A DNA stretch of 64,000 nt, taken from positions 8,254,451 through 8,318,450 of the forward strand of contig NW_022097996.1 of assembly GCF_002288925.2 (NCBI RefSeq), in the 5' to 3' direction. Below, one piece after another: positions 38,280-49,334 of the stretch (position 1 is its first letter; the number at the start of each line of letters is the position of its first letter). The stretch comes from Delphinapterus leucas (Eukaryota; Chordata; Mammalia; Artiodactyla; Monodontidae). A program made the translations under genes and the position numbers. The notes beneath the pieces are model-generated. The model had not been told where the DNA came from, made no database searches, and saw only the letters and a program-made list of their open reading frames with translations.

Positions 38280-38326
<47 letters not shown>
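38280..38326. repeat. 47-base poly(C) homopolymer
   Basis: An uninterrupted C run from 38280 to 38326 on the + strand, directly after AACACCT and before GTCATAAG. Homopolymer C/G runs of this length are very rare in mammalian genomes and would support i-motif or G-quadruplex folding. They are also prone to sequencing and assembly error. Confidence 0.9.
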
Positions 38327-38327
<1 letters not shown>

Positions 38328-41300
38328 TCATAAGTGTGACACTCCCCTCCCCCTACCGGGCCCTCAGTCAGGCTCCAGAGAAAACTGCACACGGCCAGGA
38401 GCTCAGGAAGGACATTCAGTGCCCTTCCTGGTGGTGGTTCCCTTGAGAAGCAGCTACAGTGACTGCTTTGTCCCAGGAAACCTTAGGGGACAGTGTTTCC
38501 CTTTGAAATGCTGGGACCAAAGAGAGCCTTCACAGAAAGTGCCACTGGTGGCTTTATGGGAGAAGGGTACTTACCATTATTATTATGTTCTTAGGGCTAA
38601 TTGGCAGGATTTAAAAAACAAAAAAACCCCTGCTTCTCAGCGTGCTAAGAGCAGAGCTCAAGAACCTGACATTGATTTAAGTATGTCAATCCAACCCATA
38701 TATCTTAATCCCTGCAGAAAGAACGCTGGGTTCTAGTACCGGTACTGCATGAACTCCCCATGTGATTTTGGGTGCTTAACCACTGGGTTCTGTCTGGAAA
38801 ATGAGGAATTAAGTTAGAGAACGTCCAAGGGGCCTTGTTTTGTATTGTGGATAATTTCAAAACATATTTAAACACAAATGAAAACAGAATTGTACGGTGA
38901 AGTCCCACAGAACTCCCAATGGGCTTCAACAATGATCAGCTCCTGACCAGTCTTGTTTCATCTGTACCCTCACAGCTCGATGATCACATTGACTTTATTA
39001 TAGATTTGTTATTATAATCCTTGGATTCCTGGAAGAAATGTTACCCATTTTGCTTAGGACCAAAATCATACGGCTTCCACAAGAGAAAAGTCAGGCAGGG
39101 CACTGGCCCCCAGACGGCATTTCTCGTTCTGCACATCGGGTCCTCATGAATGCCCCCTTCTGAGGGGGTGCTGAGTAATCAGATCACAGCTGCCACTGTG
39201 TCCAAGTCACTACATCCTCGGGCCCCAGGCATCTCACGGAGAGCTCTGGCGTTAGGCTGTAACCTAGTGCTACAGGATAGAGGGGATATTGCCTTGTTTA
39301 CTGACCTCACATTTGCTGGAGTGAGTAGCTGTACCTTTTAGCAACTGCCTGAGAGTCAGTTCTTCAATTCTAGGCCTCAGCAGTCAAATTACCCTGCATT
39401 TTGCCAGCAGCCTGCCCAGAATGGAGGCAACTGTTAAGGTTTATCCTTCCCGTAGCACGTCAAGGTCTATTTCCTTCACTCCAGAACAAGGGCAAAGGAA
39501 AAGATTCTTCCATCTGTTCTGTTCAGTCTTCTGTACGTTTCCCTGTGAGTGGATTCAGGTCAAAGGAGCTTCTTTCACTCCCCTGAGGACCCAGACATGA
39601 GCTCACAAACCTTCCCAGGACCTCACATTCCCATGGACTTCGTAGCCGTCATTCCATCTGATGTAGGGGGAACATTTCTGAACCCTGAAGGGCTAGTCCT
39701 GTTCTCCAGCTGAGCATAGGTCTCACTGGGGCATTCGAACATCAGGCCTTGCTTTCCAGGACACACAGTGTTCAAGGCCACTGGGATGGGCCAGATGGTC
39801 TGTGGCCAAGGACTTGCCCTAACTCTGCGTGAACCTTGGTGCTTCCACTTTTCACTCAACAGCTGGGTGACCATAGCTTGCCCTCCTGAGAGGACCTCAG
39901 GAAAGAGAGTCTGGAGAAAGGAAACTTGGGTCAAATTGCCCAAAGCCAGGGATGAGCCTTCTTTTCCATGGAGCCTTCCAAAGGGCAAGCCCTCTGCTAC
40001 CGCATACTATAGATTCAGAGCTTTGTGAGCTGAGACCTCCTGTGCTTGGGGCGGGAAGGTAGCTGAGGAGAAAGGGACTCTTTCTCACCTTTTGTTTGCC
40101 TTCAATCTGGCTGAATTTAGCTGCCCTTAACTTCTAGTTTGCTGAAGTCCTTATTGCCTTAACAGCCACCTAAGACGGGAACCAGAGGAGGAAGCCCCTT
40201 CCGTGGCATTCATTGAAGCCCCACACCTGTCCCCGTCTCCCCCATGATGCTGTGCCTGAAAAGAGTCCCAGCCCTGTCCCCAAAGCGCTGGGTTAGCCTC
40301 TTGCTGAGACAGAAACGTTCCCAGGCTGAGGGCGAACCCAGAACTGCTCAGGTGGGGAGACCACCCTGCCCCACAGCAGCCACTGTTTCCATCCTGCCCA
40401 CCTGCTTCGCTTCAGGTCTGGACTCATGCTCTCAGCGCCAACACTTGCTCCAGAGACCCTCCGCACCCCCATTCTCAGAGGCGTTCCTGAAGACCGTCCT
40501 GACTTTCTGTTCTCCTCCTGTACATCCTACCCACCTTCACCTCAGCATACTCCTTCAGCCTCTCCACCAAGCTCTTTAAAACGAAAGGCAGTTGCTGTCT
40601 TCCCGTGGACAATACTGAATGTATCTACTGTTAAGTGCAGACCATGTAGAGAAGTGGCCGGGTTCATCAAAAAGAGGGTTTTTGTAAAGCCTGTTTATTT
40701 TTTTAAGTCGGTTTTGAGCATTTCTATTTTATCACCCTTCACATGGTTTTGGGGAACCCAAATTGTATCAAGGTCTCATGCCAAAACAAGCCAAAAGTTG
40801 TTTTCTTTACCTTTTTCCTCCATGCACCATGATTTAAATGATTGTTTCAGTGTCATTTTAAATGTTTTCTTGTGACATGTACTGACGATAAAAGTCATCT
40901 TGACAAAAAAAAAAAAAAAAAGATTTATACATGAATCAGAAAGTATTTATTTCAATTTTGTACCTTTCCATTTTAATACATTATAATGTATTGACTCAAC
41001 TGAGATATATAAACAGTTCATTTTAATAACATGTGTGTACGTGTGCCTTTTCCTTTGTTCGTGGAGGGGGAGGGACAGAGGACTGTGGAGTGGAAAACTC
41101 TGGGTGCTTACTGGCAGCAGTGTAAGCTGAGGTGGCCTCTGACCGGACCAAAGGCTTCTCAGAAGCAGCTGGCAACCCCCAGGAGAGGAAGAGACCTTAC
41201 AGGGGGAGGGGGGAGGTCAATGGGCGGGCCCTTCAGGCCCTGGCCGCCTCCTGATACGCTGATACCACCCCCCCTCTCCAGGTAGGAAAAACCCCAGACC

Positions 41301-41944
41301 CCAGGCTACTGGCTCTTGGAGTCCGAATGCAGGCTGGCAATCAAAAGTTAGGATACGGGGCCAGGTAGGGGACAAAAATCCTCCCTAATATTGTGTTTAC
41401 CTGCTTTGCTAAATGGTTTCATCAAAGGCAATATAGAAGACCCTTTTCAGCTACATGGAGAATATGAGTCTAGGATGTCAGGGTCTCCCCCTGTGCCGTA
41501 TGGATTTGCACTTGGGGATCTGTGATTCTGGGCCCTCTTTTCTGTGTTACTCGTAAAGACAAGTTCGGCTGTCTTGGTCCCTAGCAGTTGGAGTTGGGTG
41601 AGGGGCTAACTGGGTGAACCACTGTCAAGTTCCTGCTTGCTGACCACACACACACACACACACACGACACTCTACTCCCAACACACCACCCATCAGCCCC
41701 AGGCCCCCTAGCAAGTGCTGCTGAGGCCGGTTAGACTCACTTCTTCTATGCCCTGCCCCGTCCCTCAGCTTTTCCGCCTCGCTTTCTTCCTTCCAGCTCC
41801 TTCTTTAGCTTCCTGTGTGGTCTGGGCCTGGTCTGATCGCCTCTGTCCCCAGATTTCAGTCCATGCATTTGACTTGTGGTCCCATGAAGACCTTGAGTGC
41901 CACAGGAAGGGAGCGCTCAGCCCAGGACCGGGAGTGCCTTGCAC

Positions 41945-42490
41945 ACGATATCACTATACAACGAAAATAGTGACAGCACCAAATGCTGGAGGGGCTGCAG
42001 AGAAACCAGATCACTCGGACACCGCGGATGGGAAAGTGAAATGCGGCAGCAACTCTGCAAAACATTCTGTCAGTTTCTGGGAATTCCCCGGTGTCCAGTG
42101 GTTAGGACTCAGCACTTTCATGGCCGTGGCCCCGGGTTCAATCCCTGGTCCCTGGTCCCTGGTCGGGGAGCTAAGATTCTGCAAGCCACGTGGCTGCGTG
42201 GCCAAAAAAAAAAAAAAAGTTTTGTCAGTTTCTTACAAATTTAAACATGAATTACCCGATGACTCAGCAATTGTACCCTTGCGCATTTATCGCAAGGCAA
42301 TGGGTATTTATGTTCACACACGGGAATGTTTGTAGTAATAGTTCAGAACTGGAAACAGCCCAGATATCCTACAACAGGTGGATGATGAAACAGTGATACA
42401 TCCGTACCTGAGAATGCTGCTCAGCAATAAAGAAGGTACAGACTGTTACACACGCGACAACTTGGATGAATCTACAGAGACCAAGACCAT
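41945..42490 (+). mobile_element. L1 fragment (3' part of ORF2), interrupted by a SINE
   Basis: Two collinear L1 pieces flank a SINE. The left piece (41945-42078) has 'ccaaatgctggaggggctgcagagaaacc' type sequence and the right piece (42223-42490) has 'atgactcagcaattgtaccc', 'aactggaaacagcccagata' and 'acaacttggatgaatct'. These correspond to the end of L1 ORF2 in order. The element is decayed and 5' truncated. Confidence 0.85.
42079..42222 (+). mobile_element. CHR-1/tRNA-type SINE inside an L1
   Basis: Starts GGGAATTCCCCGGTGTCCAG, has a B-box-like GGGTTCAATCCC, and ends with GTGGCCAAAA and an A tail. It is flanked by the 11-bp duplication TGTCAGTTTCT at 42068-42078 and 42223-42233, which splits the L1 exactly. 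It contains three tandem CCTGGTC units near 42144-42164. Confidence 0.9.
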
Positions 42491-43594
42491 AGATGGCTGG
42501 CCTGCCTGCAAATACTGCAGATGTCATTTTAATCAGAAGAGAGTTGCAAAGCCATATGATTGACGTCTTCGCATTTGAAGCTTCCCTCTCAGATATCTAG
42601 AAATTTCCACAGAGTTGTGTCACAGGCCAGTGCCAGGCAGGGCTGCCCGAATGGAGCCAGACAGGTGGTCGTGGTGTCTGAGCACCTGGGGCAGGAGAGG
42701 TCCTCAAGAAATCAGGGACCAGAAAACCAAAGAAAGTCGAGCCAGGATCAAGAAGTGGGAGCCTGGAGGTCAAAGATCCCCCAAAGGGAGAAATTCAGAA
42801 GTAGGAGCTGGAAAGCCACAGAGAATCAAGGTTGAGGGGAGTCTGAAGTAACATGGACTCGTGGCAGAGCCCACAGGTCCACAGGGTCTGCTGCTGTACC
42901 GCTGGACATCATTCCCAACGGTTCCCTCTTCGTCTGTCTCTGCCTCAGGAACATGCTAAGTGTCCAGTGGTTTCCAAAATGTTGACAGATTATTGTCACC
43001 TGTGCCCGTGACAGGTTTCTAGTGTGTCTTGGATTGAGTGGATAAGATGGGATTAAATTTCCAGGCAAGATATTTATGTCTGTTCCACCAGACAACACTT
43101 CTATAGGGAGCATGCATATTAATACATAGGATATATATATTTAAACTATTCTGATATAATAAAGAAGAAACGTGTTATTATGATTTAAAAGTTCTGATGA
43201 TATACAAATATGTATTGCAGAAAATGAAAAGTCTTCTGTAATTCCTTTCCCCACTCCCCTGAAGATGCCAGTATTAAGAGTTTGGAATATAGTCTCCCCC
43301 AGTTTTTCCATGCATATGCTAACTGTATATGTATGTATATGTAGACTATTATATATACTTTTTATTTTTTAAAGTGGAATTTTTAAAAATGGGGCTCCTA
43401 CAGCTTTGCGAATGGTATTATTTACTTAATGGTATCTCTCATAACAAAGTTTTTTAAAAGAGATCAAATGTGAATGAACTCTGTGTAAGTAAAAGATGAC
43501 CCTAAAACACTTATAGAGATTTCCTTAAAGTAAGATGGTGGCCTTGGTGTGCAGTTAAAAAACAAAACTGTGTGCACTCAAATACAGACAGAGC

Positions 43595-43800
43595 CATTTC
43601 TCGAGTTCCTTCTCCATGCCAGACACTGTCCTCCAGTACTTCAGAACTTCGTTTAAGACATTCATTAAATCACTTCATTTAATCAGCATCACAACCCTTC
43701 GAGGCAGGTACCAGCATTATCCTTATCAGACAGATGTGGAAAATGATGCACAGGACATTTAGTGAGCTGCCCAAGGTCAACAACTGGTACTCGGTAGGAG
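43595..43800 (+). mobile_element. MIR SINE
   Basis: Forward MIR nearly full length: 'ctccatgccagacactgtcc', 'atttaatcagcatcacaacc', 'gaggcaggtaccagcattat', 'gagctgcccaaggtcaacaa'. Well preserved. Confidence 0.85.
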
Positions 43801-43894
43801 ATGAGAGAGGAACATGAAGAATAAGGATGGGGCAGATTCGACCCAAGACCTGCCCATAATTCTCAGGGTAAACAGCCATGGCTGCCTACAGTAT

Positions 43895-44060
43895 TATAGT
43901 GCTGTAGCCCACAAGGTGTCCTCATGTGTTTTCTACCTAATCCTCCCAGCAACCCCATGGGATAGTAGATGAGGAATCAGAGAGCAGACATAACTTGCAG
44001 GTGTCAGAGCCAGATCTGAACTCTGTAACTTTGAAGCCCATTCTGCTAATTACTGCACCA
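43895..44060 (+). mobile_element. MIR SINE, second copy
   Basis: Forward MIR with 'ctaatcctcccagcaacccc', 'agtagatgaggaatcagaga' and 'gtgtcagagccagatctgaa', ending near 'attactgcacca'. It lies close behind the previous MIR in the same orientation. Confidence 0.8.
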
Positions 44061-44658
44061 AGGAAAATCATGGTGGGGGGGACAGACCACGTGGACATAG
44101 CTCCCTGGGCTGTGCACTGCTTACCCAGAGAGCAGCAGAAGCCGGAAGGAAGATGCCAGAGGGGTCAGGGAGAGCCACAGTGAGGCTCGGGGAACCTCCT
44201 AGGGGATCCCAGGGTGTCCATCATCACTGCCACGGTGCAGTCCCTGCCTGATATGATGCTTTCCCACCCTCAGGACAGGGGTCCTCGGCCAGCAGCTCAG
44301 GTCTGGAAACCCTCTCACGTGGTGACCAAGTCAGCCCATCCTCCTTCATCATCCAACTCCAACCCTGTGTCTACGCATTCCCTTTGCAGGCATCTCCCTG
44401 CCCCCATCCCCCATCACCCTCCCCACTACCACCTACAGTCCTAAAACTATCTCAAGACAAAGAGACTGAAGTGTCACCACCTTGCTCCGAAATTAGAGAA
44501 GGCTAACCTAGGACAATAAAGTAAAAAATCATAAGGCAGTCAGGAAATCAGATTTTTTTCCCTTTGATGTCATTAGGCGATTTGATCTCTGGACACGATG
44601 TTCCATTGTTGAGCTTTACAGATTTTGTGGAGGCTAAAGCTTGAAGTCATAACATTTT

Positions 44659-44843
44659 TTTTTTCCTTCGGTACGCGGGCCTCTTCCGCTACAGAGCACA
44701 GGCTATGGACGCGCAGGCTCAGAGGCCATGGCTCACGGGCCCAGCCGCTCCGCGGCATGTGGGATCTTCCCCGACCAGGGCACGAACCCGCGTACCCTGC
44801 ATCGGCAGGCGGACTCTCAACCACTGCGCCACCAGGGAAGCCC
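44659..44843 (-). mobile_element. CHR-type SINE, short form with internal deletion
   Basis: A reverse-oriented short CHR SINE from the poly(T) to 'ccagggaagcc'. The duplication TGAAGTCATAACATTTT (44642-44658) recurs at 44844-44860 with one mismatch. About 16 bases are missing where the other copies read CCTCT-cactgttgtgg-CCTCT, a deletion between 5-bp direct repeats. Confidence 0.93.
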
Positions 44844-45459
44844 TGAAGTCAAAACATTTTGATAGGGAGGATCAACAGAGGAGGAATTGCAGGCCAGAAC
44901 TGCTGCCGGGGAGCCGGGAGGTGTTCCTGGACTAGGGTCAAGAGAGAGTCTTCCCTGCACAAAGCAGTTGGCTAGGGTTTGTCTTCCTATTTGAGCTTTG
45001 ACAACAGACAAAGACTGCAAGAGAGGACAAGATAAACTACTCGGGAGGCCCGGAGGATGAGAGTCCTGAGTTGGCATTCACTGGCTTGTCGACTTAAGAG
45101 AAACAGTATCAGCGACACATTCCCCTACTCAGAGGCATAAGCAACAGAAATGGGGTGGAGTTTAAAGCGGATTGCAGGGGGAACAACCTGGCAAAACCAG
45201 ACACCCCCCGCCCCCGTCCCCCAGGATGGGTAAATAAATCTCAGCAAGACATCAAGCATCCATTTCTAGGGTACTGGATCTCAGGGTGGGTAGGTGCTTC
45301 TCAACTTGTGTTCCTTGTGGGGCCTGAGGAAGATTCGGTGAGGACCGCAGGAGAAATCCTCCAGGGAGAGATGAGCCTTCCACTCTCTGGGTAACAGCAA
45401 CCGGATTGGATTAAAGTAATTCTCTGAGAGTCTTTTAGATTTGGAAATAATCTGAGATC

Positions 45460-45560
45460 ATCCTTTTTTTCATAGATTGAAACAGTGATATCAAAAGAGG
45501 TGAAATGACTTGCCCAAGGACTCACCCCAAGCCGGTAGCAGAATTTAGGCTCTGTCATGT
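45460..45560 (+). mobile_element. MIR SINE fragment
   Basis: Forward MIR remnant with 'aatgacttgcccaaggactc' and 'gtagcagaatttaggctctg'. Diverged. Confidence 0.65.
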
Positions 45561-45855
45561 TCTCTGACTGCTCCCCTCCCCTCCCCCACCCCACCCCAGC
45601 CCTGCATTGTGTCACACTGGTGCCTCTTTAGGAATGAGCTAAATTAAACTGGCAAGATTCAGCTTTATTTCTTTTATAGATAAAATGTTAGTGATATATC
45701 TGGAATAGAATATAAAGATGTAATGCAACACATTAAGAATTTCTTTCTGTGACTGTACAGAATGTGTAGCTAGCTTCTACAATTGTACGCATGTGAACGG
45801 TGTGGGGATGGGAGGGATGGACGTGAGACTTACCAGAGCTATAGAAAAGAAGGAG

Positions 45856-46178
45856 GGCTTCCCCAGTGGCCCAGTGGTTAAGAATCCGCCTGCCAGTGCA
45901 GGGGACACGGGTTCGAGCCCTGGTCCGGGAAGATCCCACGTGCCGCGGAGCAACTAAGCCCGTGCGCCACAACTACTGAGCCTGTGCTCTAGAGCCTGCG
46001 AGCCACAACTACTGAAGCCCATGTGCCTAGAGCCCGTGCTCCGCAACAGGGGAAGCCACCGCAATGAGAAGCCCGCGAACCGCAACGAAGAGCAGACCCC
46101 GCTCGCCGCAACTAGAGAAAGCTGGCCTGCAGCAACGAAGACCCAACGCGGCCAAAAACAAACAAATTTAGTAAAAAA
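45856..46178 (+). mobile_element. CHR-2-type SINE, long form
   Basis: A full long-form element: GGGCTTCCCCAGTGGCCCAG head, B-box GGTTCGAGCCC, repeated 'gccacaactactga' units and the 'gaagacccaacgcggccaaa' end with an A-rich tail. It is flanked by the 11-bp duplication AAAAGAAGGAG at 45845-45855 and 46179-46189. Confidence 0.95.
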
Positions 46179-46434
46179 AAAAGAAGGAGTAATCATTGGT
46201 CCCTGATATTGGTCTTTACTTGCCTGAAGGCAGGGGAATAGTACAGATGACTTACCTAAATACCTTCTTGGTTCAGTTCTTTGAAATATTTTGAAAGCGT
46301 TTATCACCATCACTTTATAAAGTGTTCTTCATAAAGCACTTTTCTTGAACAGGAAAAAAGAAAAGAGTATATTTTAACCCTGAGTTCACTCATACCTTTG
46401 GTTATTTAATGGCCTGCTACAAAAGTAAGCCCAT

Positions 46435-46570
46435 CATCATCCACGTCCTTGGAAGCTTGTTAGAAATGCAGGATCTCTGGCCCCATCCCAGACCTGCTGA
46501 ACCAGAAACTGCATTTTTAACAAGATCCCCAGGTGATTCACCCAAACATTAAAGTTTGAGAAGTCCTGCT
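46435..46570 (-). mobile_element. MER5A hAT-type DNA transposon fragment
   Basis: Reverse-oriented MER5A: 'gcttgttagaaatgcaggat', 'ctgaaccagaaactgcattt', 'ccaggtgattcacccaaaca', ending 'agtttgagaagtcctg' as the terminal repeat. The other terminus is lost. Confidence 0.8.
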
Positions 46571-46891
46571 CTATGCGGGTCTGCCATGAGACTGAAGAAT
46601 AAGATGGAATGTCTTACACTGAATCACCTTATTTTTAAAAGTGCAATATCTACTCCCAGCTGACAATTTTAAAATATCAACATTCTGTAATAAAAAAAAA
46701 ACACTCCAAACTTAATAACAGCTCTTTTTAGTGGATGATCCTTATAGATATTTCATAGACACACGGAACGCTGGAGTTGGAACAAACCTTGGAAACCGCT
46801 TGTGTACCCAGCATCCACCCAAATGCAGTCCCAGGCTTCCCGCGCCCCGCCCACTGGCCGTCGCGCGGTCCAGGAGCGAGTCGCGCCTCAC

Positions 46892-46899
46892 TGACGTCA
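46892..46899. promoter_or_regulatory. CRE palindrome TGACGTCA
   Basis: A perfect full CRE within CTGACGTCAG at 46891-46900, about 130 bases before the PINX1 ATG. It is a binding site for CREB/ATF-family factors when unmethylated. Confidence 0.7.
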
Positions 46900-47030
46900 G
46901 CAGCGCGCGCCCTCGCCGCTGCAATTTGCCGGGCTTGAGAGGCTCGTGGTTCTAGCTTCTCCGCGAGACCGCCGAGCGGTATCCACCGTAGCTCAGGTCC
47001 CGAGGCCCGCGGTGTCACAGGCTTGGCGAC

Positions 47031-47049
47031 ATGTCGATGCTGGCTGAGC
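47031..47049 (+). CDS. PINX1: PINX1 coding exon 1
   Basis: ATG at 47031 opens MSMLAE plus the first base of an Arg codon. The donor GTGAGT begins at 47050 (phase 1). These are the known first residues of PINX1, the nucleolar and telomeric TERF1-interacting telomerase inhibitor that also functions in rRNA/snoRNA processing. The start is set by identity with the family and by position in the CpG island. A second in-frame ATG is the third codon. The 5' UTR is upstream in the same exon, but its start cannot be fixed from sequence. Confidence 0.93.
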
Positions 47050-47954
47050 GTGAGTGTTGGGCTCGGAGGCCCGACCGGGCGCGAGGGTGAAGGTTCCGGG
47101 TGACGCGGCGGCCGGACCGAGTGGCGGTGGGCACCGGTCGCCGGCGCACGGTGGGCCGGGGGATGCGGGGGGCCGGGGTCCCGGACGCCCTGCTCGGCTC
47201 GCCCTGGCTGCCGCGGAGATTTCCCGGCCCAGCCTTCCCCGAAAGTTAGCTGCGGTCTGCTGGTGAGAGACTGCGAGTGCCCACTTGGCACGCTTGTTCT
47301 CACGTTCAGACCTGAGCACGCGAGTGGTGGGTTCGAATGGGGGTCCGGACACCGGTTGTGGGAACCCGGACTGGCTCTTTCACTTCCCCGGGCCTCAGCT
47401 TCCTCTGGTTAAAAAGAGGCGGTTGGGCCAGCAGAATCTCTTCAGGCAGTGAAATCCCGTTCTTGAAAGTGTATTGAATCAAGAAAAAGAAAAGCAAAGG
47501 GGTTAGAAGCATCAAACACAAGAAGTTAGCGTTTTTTAGGGGAGGCGGGGCTCATGAGTGATTATAAGTAAGACAGTGGCGGTTTTGACTTTGGTAGTTG
47601 GAATTACTAACACTCTACTATGGAAGGAATGTTGGCCTCAACGCCCCACCCTGCCTCAGTTTGCCTTTGACATTTCCCATCACTTTGTGAAGTTCGTTAA
47701 TTCCCTCCCACTGGAGAGGCTGTTTAACTTCTGAACGATACCTGTAGCTAAGGCTGCCGGCCAGCAGATGGCAGTCGTGCCTTGGTCCTGAAAAGCCGGC
47801 CGGTATCTTTGAAAGTGTCTGGTGAGCGAGGAGCAGAAACAACTGCTAAATTTTAACAGACCCAACAGACGCTACACAGGGATTCCATGAAATAAATGCT
47901 GTCGGCATCCTCTAAGGGGGTGGAGGAATGGGAATACAAAACGGAGTGGGTAAG

Positions 47955-48080
47955 GCACCATTCACATTTTACAGGGGCAGAAATTGAGGTTCAGAGGAAA
48001 ATAATTCACCCCAAGGTCATTGAGGTAGAAAGTGACAAAATTGATCTAGTTATCGCTATATCTTTACGTTCTTGTCACCA
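47955..48080 (+). mobile_element. MIR SINE fragment
   Basis: Forward MIR core 'cacattttacaggggcagaa', 'attgaggttcagaggaaaat', 'caccccaaggtcattgaggt'. Diverged; lies in PINX1 intron 1. Confidence 0.7.
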
Positions 48081-48579
48081 GGGTCAGCGGATTTCTTTTT
48101 TAACAGGGACTTACAGAAAGGAGTATGTTTTAGAGTGTGACCCTGTGGGCTCTATTTTTTCATCTGTATAACCAGTGTGGCTAAGATTTCTTGTGGTCTT
48201 AATATTCTTTGATGTATGCTTAGTTCAGCGTGCACTTGGGACCATTAGACCTGGCTCTGCTATTCATTTATGTTTCTTTCCCTGATCAGTTTCTCTGGGG
48301 GTATTGAAAACTTCTTTGATTATGTTCATTACTAGGTTGGCTTAAATCAATGAGATGGTGAACGTGAAAATAGTTCAAAGTATGAAATGATATACAGATG
48401 TGAAGTGCCACCTGTGGACATCAACTCAAGCTGCATAATTTCATGAGAATGTTTTCCATTCTCTTCCCACCATGACTCCAAATTTTCAAATCTTTGACAT
48501 TAATAGTATATAATATTTTGTGTTTTTTAAAACAATTTACTAAATTAATGTCTGTGGCATCCCTTATGATTAGATATTT

Positions 48580-48665
48580 GGGACTGGTGTTCTTATTTTA
48601 GAAATGAGAAAATAGAAGCATAGAAAAGTCCCAGTCTACCATTTCACTACCTAGCAGTTATTTTC
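48580..48665 (+). mobile_element. MIR SINE fragment
   Basis: Short forward MIR-like remnant: 'ttcttattttagaaatgaga', 'aatagaagcatagaaaagtc', ending near 'ctacctagcagtta'. Confidence 0.5.
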
Positions 48666-49334
48666 TCTGATAGTTTATAAAATTGGGATAAATCTGTAGG
48701 TACAGTTTTATAACCTACTTTTTTCCCCTAATTAATCTTAGTGAACATTTTCACTTCAGTAAGTATGCTAATTTCCTTTGTTTTCTCTTGCCATATGGAC
48801 TATATTTTGTTTTCTTTCATCTTCTCCACAGTCATTTATCCCATTTTTAAAATCTAGTAGTTTGTTTCTCAAAAACATTTTTTATCCTGCATTTCTCTAG
48901 TTATCAAATATTATTTTATTGGTTCTCCCTTATGTAAGGTAAGAAATCTCGCTTATATAAACGTAAGAGAATTTCATTTATCACTCTCACTTTTCAGTCC
49001 TTATTTAATTCAGAGTCTTAGACCCATATTTTATCAAGATACTACTTTTTTCATAGACTCTTTTCAAGACCAGTTTTTGACACTTGCAGTTATTACATTT
49101 TCTAATCAAATGACAACACGATAGTTAATGGATTTCATTGCATTAAGATTTTATGCTGCAGTTTCTGTAACCTTGAATATGTCTTGAATAATATTTTAAT
49201 AAGAATACATGGATGATGACCCCCAGAGAAGGGGTCATATGGCTTTAGGGCGTTTCTGTGAGAAGGGATGATTAGTATCTGTAGGTTGCACGGAGGGTGA
49301 CTCTCCCCAAGATCATGACTCGTATGCTGTGAAT

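Larger units (their letters stand above)
30674..41944. other. Intergenic sequence without a recognised gene
   Basis: Contains a UTR-like island (34.1-36.0 kb), a GA microsatellite, MIRs near 36.2 and 37.1 kb, a 47-base C run at 38.28 kb, and an A tract at 40905-40921 just after GATAAA (40887-40892). No coding frame shows a domain. No young SINE or L1 was recognised. Confidence 0.6.
42545..44641. other. Intergenic sequence with old repeats
   Basis: 42.55-43.10 kb is unique with nothing recognised. 43.12-43.47 kb is AT-rich with an old LINE-like texture. Two MIR copies follow at 43.6 and 43.9 kb, and 44.06-44.64 kb is unique. No gene was recognised. Confidence 0.55.
46830..47260. promoter_or_regulatory. 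PINX1: CpG island, PINX1 promoter
   Basis: GC-rich with many CpGs, bounded by AT-rich repeat-bearing sequence upstream and ordinary intron downstream. It spans the presumed start region, exon 1 with its ATG (47031), and the start of intron 1. I see no TATA box at a usual distance, which fits a housekeeping promoter with dispersed starts. CpG-island promoters often fire in both directions, so an upstream antisense transcript is possible. Confidence 0.88.

Noticed and set aside
41715..42335. 206-codon + strand frame
   Set aside because: It runs across unique sequence, an L1 fragment and the nested SINE, including a Lys run from the A tail. It is not a gene.
45856..46178. tRNA gene suggested by A- and B-box-like motifs
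   Set aside because: The boxes belong to the tRNA-derived head of a CHR SINE with A tail and target-site duplication. There is no cloverleaf with CCA-compatible ends, and the same applies to the other SINEs.
46728..47303. 191-codon antisense open frame over the PINX1 promoter
   Set aside because: Stop codons are rare by chance in a CpG island. The frame is Arg/Pro/Ala-rich, overlaps PINX1 exon 1, and has no domain.
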